In this document: positions 30,040 through 37,864 of the stretch, piece after piece | How the letters are laid out: each line of letters begins with the position of its first letter | Position numbering within the stretch: position 1 is the stretch's first letter | DNA from: Brevibacterium sp. UCMA 11754 | Lineage (GTDB): Bacteria; Actinomycetota; Actinomycetes; Actinomycetales; Brevibacteriaceae | DNA: 64,000 bases | Assembly (NCBI RefSeq): GCF_021532275.1 | Contig: NZ_JACBOT010000034.1 | Coordinates: 62,001-126,000 of the forward strand | Direction: 5' to 3' | Notes under the pieces: generated by a model | Database searches by the model: none | What the model saw: only the letters and a program-made list of their open reading frames with translations | Told to the model about the DNA's origin: nothing | Position numbers and translations under genes: made by a program

Positions 30040-33000
30040 GACTTCGCCTCCACAGGATGCTCGGGTGCGGGTTCCGACTTCCGCTCAGATTTCGCCCGAG
30101 TCGTTCGCTCGGATGTCGCCCGAGTTGTTCGTGACCAGGCCCGTGTCTGGCGCTGAGACCCGAAGGGGATCGCGACGATGATTGTCAGAAGGCCGAGGAT
30201 CCAGCCGGTGATGACGCCCGGGGCGAAGAGCGATGAACCGTAGGTGAGTTCGACCTCGCCGCCGGAAGCGGGCAAGGAGTACTCGGAGGCCCAGCCGATC
30301 GTCGACCTCTCTGGCTTCGGCAGGTCGTTGCCATCGAGGCCGGCGGTGATGTTGTCGGAGCTGTCGGACACGATCAGGGTGCGTCCGTCCTCACCTGGAG
30401 CCACCTCGGCGGTGGTGCCGTGCATCGGTGCGGTGCTCATCGTGCCATCGGGTTCGCGGACGAGGAACCGGCCGCTGTAGGGGGTGTCGACCTGCCACAG
30501 GCCACCCGATTCGGTCGGACCGACCTGGACGACTCCGTCGGCGGCGGCCACTGAGTTCATCAGATTCTTCGCATCCGAGTCGACGAGGACGAAGTCCACA
30601 CCCAGCTGACCGAGGATGGCTCGGACGTCTCCGGCGTCATCGGCTGAGAGTGCCGCGGCGGCCTGAGCGATGAGTGTCTGGTCCTCGCTGATGGGCAGAG
30701 GTCTGCGCTCCCACGGCCAGCCACCGACTGCCTCGGCGGACCGGATGGTCGAGGTCCCGATGACGGTCTCATCGGCGGACGAGAGGAGGCGGGCCCGGAC
30801 TTCGCCGTCGACGACGTCGAGGCCCAGCGTGCGTGCCTGAGTATCACCGGCAGCGCGGTCGGCGGCCAGCGCCGGGACGGTGCCGTGTTCCTGGGAGGTG
30901 ACATTGTTCGCCGAGGTGGTGCTGGGTCCGGCGCTGACGATGATGATCCCGACAGCGGCGATGGCCACGAGTCCGGACAGACCCCGCATGGGCAGTCGCC
31001 GGGAGTTCGTCGATTTCGTCGTCGTGGTCTGAGCCCCGAGCGTGAGCAGCATGATCGCGCCGAGGCTGAGCAGGGTCAGTCCCGCGGCAGGATAGGAGCC
31101 GATGAGGTGGAAGGGACCGGTTTGGGCCGGGATGAGGACCTGGACGGTGGCCAGCAGCAGACCCGCGAGGTAGAGTCCCACGGCCCACATCAGGTGTGAG
31201 AGTTTGAGGTGAGCTTCGATGAGCGTGAGGAACGCGAGGATGAGCATCGGCAGCACCAGAATCGGTGCCCACAGCTGGAGCATCCCCGAGCTGACGCCGT
31301 TGACGCCGACAGCGGACAGGAGATCGGCCAGCCAGCTCATGTCGATCGTCGAGGGAAAGCCGACCGCGAGGAGGTAGCTGGGCGGTGCCGGTGGGGCCAG
31401 GGTCTGGCCGGGCATGACGAAGAGCGCGCCAGGGGCGGTCACGAGGTCGACCAGCCAGGGCCACGCCAGGAACAGGGTCGGGGCCAGCAGCCACAGGTGG
31501 CGCAGACCGCGCCCCGTGCACACCAGCACCACGGTGAGGATGATGCCCAGAGGAAGCATCAGCGGCATGCCCGCGATCATCAGGAACAGCAGGAGCCCGG
31601 CACCTGCGGCAGCGGCGATCGACCCGGTGCGCAGGCTGCGCCGCAGGGCGATGACGAAGAGCGGTGCCGCAATCCAGACGATGATCACGCCGAGGCGGCC
31701 GTCGGAGAGCGCGGTGACGAAGAGTGGGGCCGCAATCCACAGCAGACCGGCGAATCCGCGCACCCACCTTCGCTTCACGAACGCGCCCGCGGCACGGTAG
31801 GCGGCGATGACGGCAACGATCGGGGCGAGGAGGATCAGGGTCCGGGCCATGATGTCGATGTGGCCCAGGAACGGAACACTGAGGGCTGCGAGGACCAGCT
31901 GGTAGGGGTCGGCGGGAACGGCGGCACCGGTGGAGATGTCGAGGTGAGGGCTGAGCAGTCGGGCGACGAGATCACCCATCGTCACGTCGGTGGATCCCAG
32001 TGCACCGCCGACGAGATGGCCGGGGCCGAAGAGACGGAAGGAGACGAAGCCGCTCAGTGCCGCGGCCGCAAGGAGGAGATAGGTCAGGGGGCTGCGGAAG
32101 AGTCCCGAACCGCCGGTGACCTCGAGGCGTGAGAACGAGTCGATTGCCTCTTCCGTATCACCGACCGGGTTGAGCTCGGTTTCGTCGATCTGGCCCGGGC
32201 CGCTGCCGGTGGCCGAATCGGCCTGGGCCAGGCGGGCCTCCTCGGCGGAATTCATGCTCCTGCGCTGGACGGCGAGTTCGTCCGGGTCCGCGTAGAGGGC
32301 AGCCACATGGGAGTCGGTGGTGCGTTTGGCCAGGCGGTTGCGGCGAGCGTTGGACCGTCTCAGTCGTGAGGTGGTTCCGGCATCGGAGACGAGCCCGAGG
32401 AGTGCGGAGAAGTACCAGGAGGCGGCGCGGACGTTGTTCGACAGGAGTCCCGCCAGGGTGTTCTTCAGCTGGGTGAGGATGAGGAGACAGAAGATGCCGG
32501 CGAATCCGGGGGTGGCGAGGCTGAGCCGGTAGCGCTGTTCCGTCCGGATCTGAGATTTCGACAGCGGCGGCAGAGGCGAGGAGCCCAGCTGGGCGGCCGA
32601 GTGTGCGGACACGGTGAGTCCGGCGCGTGGGGCGACGACGACTCGGCGGCCGAGGTCGCGCAGTCGACGCGAGTACTCAAGACCGCGATAGGCCACGCCG
32701 AGGACGCGTGATGGAGCTCCGATTCTTTCGAGCTCGGTGGTGGAGATGAGCATGCCGGGCAAGTCGAGGCCCAGTGTCTCCGATTGGCCGTCGCGCTGGC
32801 CCTGATCGAACTCTCCGTCGGCAACCGGGTTGACCCTGGCTCCCGCCGAGGTGGTGGTGACTCCGGCGGAGACGATGTGGTCTCCGTGCATGATCTTGGG
32901 GCCGACGGCGGCGATCGATTCGGTTGCGCCGATGGCGTCGAGCAGCTCTTCGAGGCAATCGGGTTCCGGACGCGAGTCTGCGGTGAGGAACCACAGATGG

Positions 33001-33161
33001 GTGCTGTCGGCAACCTCGGGGAGTGCAAGTGCCTCTGTGACGGCAAGACCCCCGAGATCCACGATCGGGATCTCGGGGTAGGTCCTGCTCAGAGCTGTTT
33101 CGAGCTCAACCCTGCTGCTGTCATCGCCTGAGGCGAGGACAACGGTGACGGCAGGTTTCAC
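30036..33161 (-). CDS. Large multi-pass membrane glycosyltransferase (GT2-like N-terminus)
   Basis: 1041 residues. The first ~260 residues resemble a family 2 glycosyltransferase (VTVVLASGDDSSRVELETAL, FLTADSRPEPDCLEELLDAI with a DxD-like acidic patch). A linker is followed by a dozen or more hydrophobic helices (about 355-760) and a C-terminal extracytoplasmic domain of ~230 residues with one final helix. This large protein is a fixed neighbour of DUF5719 and whiB2 in actinobacteria. It probably adds sugars to an envelope polymer; acceptor and donor are not known. It overlaps whiB by 4 bp, so whiB, this gene and DUF5719 form one transcription unit. Confidence 0.8.
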   Translation of the reverse strand: MKPAVTVVLASGDDSSRVELETALSRTYPEIPIVDLGGLAVTEALALPEVADSTHLWFLTADSRPEPDCLEELLDAIGATESIAAVGPKIMHGDHIVSAGVTTTSAGARVNPVADGEFDQGQRDGQSETLGLDLPGMLISTTELERIGAPSRVLGVAYRGLEYSRRLRDLGRRVVVAPRAGLTVSAHSAAQLGSSPLPPLSKSQIRTEQRYRLSLATPGFAGIFCLLILTQLKNTLAGLLSNNVRAASWYFSALLGLVSDAGTTSRLRRSNARRNRLAKRTTDSHVAALYADPDELAVQRRSMNSAEEARLAQADSATGSGPGQIDETELNPVGDTEEAIDSFSRLEVTGGSGLFRSPLTYLLLAAAALSGFVSFRLFGPGHLVGGALGSTDVTMGDLVARLLSPHLDISTGAAVPADPYQLVLAALSVPFLGHIDIMARTLILLAPIVAVIAAYRAAGAFVKRRWVRGFAGLLWIAAPLFVTALSDGRLGVIIVWIAAPLFVIALRRSLRTGSIAAAAGAGLLLFLMIAGMPLMLPLGIILTVVLVCTGRGLRHLWLLAPTLFLAWPWLVDLVTAPGALFVMPGQTLAPPAPPSYLLAVGFPSTIDMSWLADLLSAVGVNGVSSGMLQLWAPILVLPMLILAFLTLIEAHLKLSHLMWAVGLYLAGLLLATVQVLIPAQTGPFHLIGSYPAAGLTLLSLGAIMLLTLGAQTTTTKSTNSRRLPMRGLSGLVAIAAVGIIIVSAGPSTTSANNVTSQEHGTVPALAADRAAGDTQARTLGLDVVDGEVRARLLSSADETVIGTSTIRSAEAVGGWPWERRPLPISEDQTLIAQAAAALSADDAGDVRAILGQLGVDFVLVDSDAKNLMNSVAAADGVVQVGPTESGGLWQVDTPYSGRFLVREPDGTMSTAPMHGTTAEVAPGEDGRTLIVSDSSDNITAGLDGNDLPKPERSTIGWASEYSLPASGGEVELTYGSSLFAPGVITGWILGLLTIIVAIPFGSQRQTRAWSRTTRATSERTTRAKSERKSEPAPEHPVEAKS

Positions 33162-33601
33162 ACGGCCTGTTTCTTCAGTCGGCGGCGTTCACGTTCAGAC
33201 ATACCGCCCCAGATTCCGAAGCGCTCGTCATTCGCCAGCGCGTATTCGAGGCAGTCTGACCGGACGTCGCACGAGGCACAGACACGTTTGGCCTCACGAG
33301 TCGATCCGCCCTTTTCAGGGAAGAACGCCTCGGGGTCGGTCTGAGCGCACAGCGCTTGGTCCTGCCAGGATAGCTCGCCGTCCTCGGCTGCCCCGAGGAG
33401 CAGTGAGAGCGGCGATACTGCGGAGTTGTCCGTGGGAAGCGGTGTCAGATCGTTCGGATCGATCGCCAATGGATCAGGCAGAGTATCTGGTGTACGGGCC
33501 CCTGGTTCGACGAACCAGTCTTCGGCACTTCGAGAAGTGACTCCAGGCACGACTGTGGAGAAGTCTTCCCTCTCCTGCCTTTTGCTCTGTGCGCTTTGCA
33601 C
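33158..33601 (-). CDS. WhiB-family iron-sulfur regulator (WhiB2/WhmD type)
   Basis: 147 residues from the GTG at 33601, preceded by AAGGGG at proper spacing; GTGs at 33619 and 33637 are alternatives. The WhiB domain is C-terminal: ALCAQTDPEAFF, then RVCASCDVRSDCLEYAL with the CxxC and CxxxxxC spacing of the [4Fe-4S] ligands, the turn GIWGGMSERERRR and a basic end RRLKKQAV. The ~75-residue N-terminal extension is disordered. WhiB2/WhmD controls septation in mycobacteria and sporulation septation in Streptomyces, acting with WhiA and the primary sigma factor. A separate promoter and a ~190-nt leader lie upstream. Confidence 0.93.
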   Translation of the reverse strand: MQSAQSKRQEREDFSTVVPGVTSRSAEDWFVEPGARTPDTLPDPLAIDPNDLTPLPTDNSAVSPLSLLLGAAEDGELSWQDQALCAQTDPEAFFPEKGGSTREAKRVCASCDVRSDCLEYALANDERFGIWGGMSERERRRLKKQAV

Positions 33602-33750
33602 GGTTTTCCCCTTTCTCACTCTCAGCTCACCTACCACTGCGAGCTCCGATTCCGGTACCGTTCGAGGAGCTGAATGGTCTGGGTGCGACCGGCTCCCCGG
33701 ATGGTTCCGGAGGTGAAGCTCGTGCTGACCGTATCAGCGTGGTGGATGCT

Positions 33751-33766
33751 CGAATCCGAGGATTCG
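33751..33766 (-). promoter_or_regulatory. Hairpin near the 5' end of the whiB leader
   Basis: A 7-bp perfect stem (cgaatcc / ggattcg) with a 2-nt loop sits about 25-40 nt downstream of the expected whiB transcription start and ~150 nt before the start codon. The tight loop would need to open slightly in RNA. Role unknown. Confidence 0.45.
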
Positions 33767-33795
33767 TGCTAAGTGCGTTCCCCTGTTAACTATAA

Positions 33796-33825
33796 ATTAC
33801 ACGCGTGTCATTACCGCCCCGTCAA
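33796..33825 (-). promoter_or_regulatory. Probable whiB promoter with a palindrome between -35 and -10
   Basis: On the minus strand TTGACG (33825-33820) and TGTAAT (33801-33796) are each 5/6 matches to the primary-sigma consensus with an 18-bp spacer. The perfect 10-bp palindrome acacgcgtgt (33799-33808) overlaps the -10 edge of the spacer and contains GACAC next to it, the pentamer recognised by WhiA in Streptomyces. Transcription would start near 33789, giving a leader of about 190 nt. Confidence 0.55.
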
Positions 33826-34003
33826 GCCCTTGTGGAGTATTGCAGTGGGCACCTGCGGTTTAATCGAACACACCTTCACATACACACGCGCCGATAACAC
33901 CACATGTAGAGACCACTATCTGATATTGACACAACCTGTAGTGAGCGGCTGAGCAAATCTGGAGAATTTCGAAATCATTCGCCGTCAGTGGGAATATGGA
34001 GAC

Positions 34004-34102
34004 ATGAGAGTCGAATCACTCGCAATCGTCGCCCGATCCCCGCATCTGCCCACTGAATCCGGGCGCCGAGGCTGCCCGACGACGATCGGGACACTTCGAT
34101 GA
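34004..34102 (+). CDS. Short ORF (32 codons) overlapping the cofE start
   Basis: ATG at 34004 with GGAG two bases upstream opens a 32-residue frame (starts MRVESLAIVARSPHLP, ends TTIGTLR). Its TGA overlaps the cofE ATG in the coupling arrangement ATGA. The peptide has no recognised similarity. It could be a leader peptide that couples translation to cofE, or the decayed end of a lost upstream gene, such as cofD, which normally precedes cofE. Expression is unproven. Confidence 0.4.
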   Translation: MRVESLAIVARSPHLPTESGRRGCPTTIGTLR

Positions 34103-35226
34103 ATGACCGGCTGCTCACCGTGTATGCGCCTCCCGTCGAGGAGCCCATCGAAGCCGGTTCCGATCTGGCAGCGATCCTTGTCAACGCCCTGCGCCGGAAT
34201 CGGATCGACCTCAAGGACGGCGACATCCTCGTCATCGCCTCGAAGGTGGTGTCCAAAGCTGATGGACGACTGCGCAGCGTGAAGGACCGGGCGGAGTTCG
34301 AGGACCTCGTCAAGGATTCTTCGAATCACCTCGTTGCCGAACGGACCTATGCCTCCGGGTCGACCGTCCAGATCGTGCGCACCCAGTCAGGAACCGTGCA
34401 GGCGGCAGCTGGACTCGACCAGTCGAATTCGAGCGGCGCCGTCGTCCTCCACCCTCACGACAGCGATGCTTCGGCGCAGAAGCTGCGGCTGCGGGTCGAA
34501 GAGTCCTTCTCCGTGCGGATCGGGGTCGTCATCACTGACACCATCTCGCGGCCTTGGAGGATCGGCGTCGGCGACTTCGCGCTCGGTCTCTCCGGATTCT
34601 CAGGCCTCGACGATCAGCGCGGCAGACCGGATGACGATGGCCGGGTGCAATCGGTGACCGTGCGTGCGGTGGCCGATGAGATCGCCGCCGCGGCCGATCT
34701 CGTCAAGGGATCGTCACGCGGACTGCCGATGGCACTCGTACGCGGCGCCGGCGGATATCTCGACAACGGCCGAGCCGGGGCGAAGGCCTTGAGCCGTGAC
34801 CTCGGGGAGGACTGGTTCCGCTACGGCCACGTCGAAGCAATCCACAGAGGCCTCGGGGTCACCGAGCTGCCCGGCCGTGCCGCAGCCGGTGACAACAGTG
34901 ACGACATCCTCGAACGCGTCTCACGCGCCATCCGCGTCGTCCGCGCTGGAACTTCACGCACCCCCGGGCAGGCTGCGTGGCGGATGCGCATCGAGGGATC
35001 CGGCTCCCGGATCACCATGGCCCCCTCCGACTCCCCGGCGACGCCGCAGGCCGGTGGTCCTCCCCTGCTGGAGGCCATGGTCGGCCTCGGGTCTCTCGTC
35101 GAGCGCATCCACACTGCGCTCTTTGCCGAGGACCTCAGCGCGACCACGAAGTGGGAGTGGGCCGACGGAGAGCTCGGAGCGTTCCCCCGTGGGGTCCGGA
35201 TCAATATCGGCCTCCTGACCCCCTGA
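34099..35226 (+). CDS. cofE: CofE-like coenzyme F420-0:L-glutamate ligase with C-terminal extension
   Basis: 375 residues. Residues 1-250 carry the CofE blocks: GDILVIASKVVSKADGR (41-57), GLDQSN (105-110), TDTISRPWRIGVGDFALGLS (147-165), ADEIAAAADLVKG (192-204), GLPMALVRG (208-216). CofE adds glutamates to F420-0 by a GTP-dependent reaction. Typical CofE is ~250 residues, and mycobacterial FbiB is ~450 with a nitroreductase domain; here the ~120-residue tail shows no FMN-nitroreductase motif. No cofD/fbiA is adjacent. The start overlaps a short upstream ORF. GGGA at 34088-34091 is the likely ribosome site. Confidence 0.85.
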   Translation: MNDRLLTVYAPPVEEPIEAGSDLAAILVNALRRNRIDLKDGDILVIASKVVSKADGRLRSVKDRAEFEDLVKDSSNHLVAERTYASGSTVQIVRTQSGTVQAAAGLDQSNSSGAVVLHPHDSDASAQKLRLRVEESFSVRIGVVITDTISRPWRIGVGDFALGLSGFSGLDDQRGRPDDDGRVQSVTVRAVADEIAAAADLVKGSSRGLPMALVRGAGGYLDNGRAGAKALSRDLGEDWFRYGHVEAIHRGLGVTELPGRAAAGDNSDDILERVSRAIRVVRAGTSRTPGQAAWRMRIEGSGSRITMAPSDSPATPQAGGPPLLEAMVGLGSLVERIHTALFAEDLSATTKWEWADGELGAFPRGVRINIGLLTP

Positions 35227-35280
35227 ACTCTGAACTCCTGTCGCACTGAACACCGAACTTTCGTCCCACTGAACATCTCA
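35221..35280 (+). repeat. Degenerate tandem repeat starting at the cofE stop codon
   Basis: TGAAC occurs at 35224 (the cofE stop), 35231, 35247 and 35270. The last two copies belong to ~23-bp units beginning cactgaac. The whole gap before the next gene's ribosome site consists of such copies. Confidence 0.65.
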
Positions 35281-35307
35281 CGACCATCGAGAAAGCAGGT
35301 CATCCTC

Positions 35308-36000
35308 GTGGATCTTTCCATCATCAGCCGCACCGGCGGACCCGTCCTCTTCTGGCGCGGCCCCGACTTCGACCGACTCGACCTCACCGGTCCAGTCGTG
35401 GCGAACTGGGTGAACAAGGGCGTCGGCCTCTTCGGCGACTACGACCTCGGCCCTGATTTCACGCTCTTCGTTCCGCTGCCTGCCGGACTGCACTGGCGAG
35501 AGCTCGTCGCCATTCTCAGCGTCCTCCTCGCCGACGGTCGCGTCGTGCTCGGCACCGACGGGTCAGCAGCCCCGGATGGTGATTTCCACGCCTTCGTACC
35601 GCTGGGCCACGAGGACGATGAGCGACTGGCCGATGCCGAGGAGGTCTTCGTCTACAACCCACCGGCTCTGGCCCTGAGCACACCGGTCGATGAGGACTTC
35701 ATCGACGTCAACTCAGCAATCCGCGCCTACCCGGACGTGACACCTCGGCGCCTCCAGTCCACCGGGACTCTCATCGTCGATGATCAGGAGGTCCAGTGGA
35801 CCGACTCTCCGGACGATTCCAGATCCGGCATACTCGTCGCGAACTCAACTCCGTGTCCCGACGAATGGGCGACGTTCCTGGGCCACCTCCTTCGCGGGGG
35901 TGAGTCTGTGCTGGCCAACGGGATGGACGAAGCTCGCATTGCGGACCTGGCGGGCAGCCTCGGCGAGGTCCGTGGCAGACTGGGCGTATGGACAAAGTAG
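35308..36000 (+). CDS. TIGR03089 family protein (AMP-binding-like)
   Basis: 230 residues from a GTG start. The segment VVANWVNKGVGLFGDYDLGP, followed by FVPLPAGLHWRELVAILSVL, is the core of TIGR03089, an actinobacterial family that resembles the N-terminal part of acyl-CoA synthetases but is too short to be an active adenylating enzyme. Function unknown. It is encoded in the same region in mycobacteria. Its stop overlaps the next gene's start by 13 bp, placing it in one unit with the CoA transferase genes. Confidence 0.8.
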   Translation: MDLSIISRTGGPVLFWRGPDFDRLDLTGPVVANWVNKGVGLFGDYDLGPDFTLFVPLPAGLHWRELVAILSVLLADGRVVLGTDGSAAPDGDFHAFVPLGHEDDERLADAEEVFVYNPPALALSTPVDEDFIDVNSAIRAYPDVTPRRLQSTGTLIVDDQEVQWTDSPDDSRSGILVANSTPCPDEWATFLGHLLRGGESVLANGMDEARIADLAGSLGEVRGRLGVWTK

Positions 36001-36758
36001 TTGATACTCCCGCTGAGGCGGTAGCCGATATTGCAGATGGATCATCGATCGCCGTGGGCGGTTTCGGTGTTGTGGGCGTGCCTGAGTTCCTGATTCGAGC
36101 GATCAAGGACCAGGGCGCCAAGGACCTCGAAGTGATCTCGAACAACGCCGGAGTCGACGGACGGGGCTTGGGCCTGCTGCTCGCCGACCACCGCCTCCGC
36201 CGGATCATCGCCTCCTATGTCGGTGAGAACAAGGAATTCGCCCGCCAGTACCTCTCCGGCGAACTCGAGGTCGAGCTGACCCCGCAGGGCACCTTGGCGG
36301 AGAAGTTGCGCGCCGGTGGAGCCGGAATCCCGGCGTTCTACACGATCACCGGTGCCGGCACTCAGGTCGCCGACGGCGGCATGCCGTGGAAGTACGACGC
36401 CGAGGGCAAGGTCGTCAAAGAGTCACCGGCCAAGGACACCCGCGTCTTCGACACCTTCGGTGAAGAGAAGGAATACGTCCTCGAGGAGTCACTGGCTCCC
36501 GACTACGCGCTCGTCCGCGCCGCCATCGGAGACCGCCACGGCAATCTCGTCTTCAACTCTTCGGCCAGGAATTTCAATCCCCCGGCCGCACAGTCGGCCC
36601 GGATCACCATCGCCGAGGTCGAGAAGCTCGTCGAGCCTGGAGAGATCGATCCCGATGACGTCCACGTTCCCGGCATCTTCGTCCACCGCGTTGTCGAGCT
36701 GACCGCGGAACAGGTGGCCGACAAGCCCATCGAAAAACGTACCGTTCGCGAAGCCTGA
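35988..36758 (+). CDS. scoA: 3-oxoacid CoA-transferase subunit A
   Basis: 256 residues. CoA transferase family I, subunit A: GSSIAVGGFGVVGVPEFLIR (glycine-rich CoA loop), SNNAGVDGRGLGLLL, ELTPQGTLAEKLRAGGAGIP and FYTITGAGTQVADGG. With subunit B it transfers CoA from succinyl-CoA to acetoacetate or a related 3-oxoacid, allowing ketone body or branched-chain product use. The start overlaps the TIGR03089 stop, and subunit B follows after 9 bp with a GAGGAG site (tgaggagccgaa). Confidence 0.93.
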   Translation: MDKVVDTPAEAVADIADGSSIAVGGFGVVGVPEFLIRAIKDQGAKDLEVISNNAGVDGRGLGLLLADHRLRRIIASYVGENKEFARQYLSGELEVELTPQGTLAEKLRAGGAGIPAFYTITGAGTQVADGGMPWKYDAEGKVVKESPAKDTRVFDTFGEEKEYVLEESLAPDYALVRAAIGDRHGNLVFNSSARNFNPPAAQSARITIAEVEKLVEPGEIDPDDVHVPGIFVHRVVELTAEQVADKPIEKRTVREA

Positions 36759-36767
36759 GGAGCCGAA

Positions 36768-37433
36768 ATGTCATTGACAAGAAATCAGATGGCCGCCCGC
36801 GCAGCCCAGGAACTCGAAGACGGCAGCTACGTCAACCTGGGCATCGGAATGCCGACACTCGTGCCCAACTACCTGCCCGAGGGAGTCGACCTCGTCCTCC
36901 AGTCGGAGAACGGACTGCTGGGCGTCGGCCCATACCCCACCGAGGACGAGGTCGATCCTGATCTCATCAACGCCGGCAAGGAGATCGTCACGATGCTCCC
37001 CGGTTCCTCCTACTTCGACTCCGCCGCCAGCTTCGGCATGATCCGCGGCGGCAAGGTCAATGCCGCGATCCTCGGCGCGATGCAGGTCGCCACGAACGGC
37101 GACATCGCAAACTGGATGATCCCCGGCAAGATGGTCAAGGGGATGGGCGGGGCCATGGACCTGGTCCACGGTGCCCAGCGCGTCATCGTCATCATGGACC
37201 ATGTGGCCAAGGACGGCTCACACAAGCTGCTGTCGTCCTGTGAGCTGCCGCTGACGGGCAAGGGCGTCGTCAGCCGCGTCATCACCGACATCGCCGTGCT
37301 CGATGTCTCCGGAGACTCATTCACCCTCGTCGAACTGGCTCCCGGAGTCACCGTCGAAGAGGTCAAGGAGAAGACCGGCGCCGAGGTGAACGTCCCAGAC
37401 GACGTCCCCACTATCAGCGTCGACGCCGCCTGA
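36768..37433 (+). CDS. scoB: 3-oxoacid CoA-transferase subunit B
   Basis: 221 residues. Subunit B of the same enzyme: [19 protein letters not shown], then the catalytic glutamate in [30 protein letters not shown] and [11 protein letters not shown]. The Glu forms the CoA thioester intermediate. Last gene of the unit, followed 50 bp later by a strong hairpin terminator. Confidence 0.94.
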   Translation: MSLTRNQMAARAAQELEDGSYVNLGIGMPTLVPNYLPEGVDLVLQSENGLLGVGPYPTEDEVDPDLINAGKEIVTMLPGSSYFDSAASFGMIRGGKVNAAILGAMQVATNGDIANWMIPGKMVKGMGGAMDLVHGAQRVIVIMDHVAKDGSHKLLSSCELPLTGKGVVSRVITDIAVLDVSGDSFTLVELAPGVTVEEVKEKTGAEVNVPDDVPTISVDAA

Positions 37434-37481
37434 GGCACTGAACGCTCCGGCAGCTTCATACAGAGCCGGTGTGAGATGCGG

Positions 37482-37534
37482 GGCCGTTCTGGGCCGATTC
37501 CCTTCGAGGAATCCGGTCCAGGGCGGCCTCTTTC
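37482..37534 (+). terminator. Imperfect hairpin terminator after scoB
   Basis: A ~20-bp imperfect stem (left arm ggccgttctgggccgattcc) closes over a short cttcga loop, and a T-rich tail tctttc follows at 37529-37534. This is a Rho-independent terminator for the scoAB unit. Confidence 0.75.
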
Positions 37535-37864
37535 ATGTGTCAGGGAGCTTTCACCCGCGCGGATGAGCCGGTGCGCTGGTGCGCGGGACCAAATGCAGAT
37601 GTCCCCCGGGCCCGGGTGACACGACCAGAGACTTCGCTCCTCGGTGCACCACGCACCGTCAGTCGCTCAACATCCCGTCAGCTGCAAATACACCAGGCAG
37701 TTCAGCGACTCCTACCCTCAGCAGCAAAAGGCACCTGAGGAACGAGGTGATCTGCTGCCACCGGTGCAGCGTGCTGGCGGTGGCGCGGCCCAACTCACTC
37801 GCGCCGTTCGGCTCGGGCCACCAGCAGTCGCCCAGACCGGCCCAAACCGGCCGGCCCAGGGTCT
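37535..37864. other. Intergenic region without recognisable gene
   Basis: 330 bp between the scoB terminator and the manA stop. Open frames of 60-120 codons are present but have no family resemblance. It holds a small hairpin (cggtgc/gcaccg, 37642-37658) and, next to manA, a 6-bp hairpin ccggcc/ggccgg at 37837-37854 that may terminate manA on the minus strand. I see nothing else. Confidence 0.55.

Larger units (their letters stand above)
33602..34003. other. AT-rich intergenic region between whiB and cofE leader ORF
   Basis: This 400-bp gap holds the likely whiB promoter (33796-33825), a leader hairpin (33751-33766) and, toward cofE, a TTGACA at 33926-33931 without a recognisable -10. No ORF with codon usage like its neighbours is visible. 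In mycobacteria fbiA (cofD) starts in the corresponding place; no trace of it is evident here. Confidence 0.6.

Noticed and set aside
33926-33954. cofE promoter with the TTGACA at 33926
   Set aside because: No hexamer resembling a -10 box is found at 16-19 bp downstream, so I did not call it.
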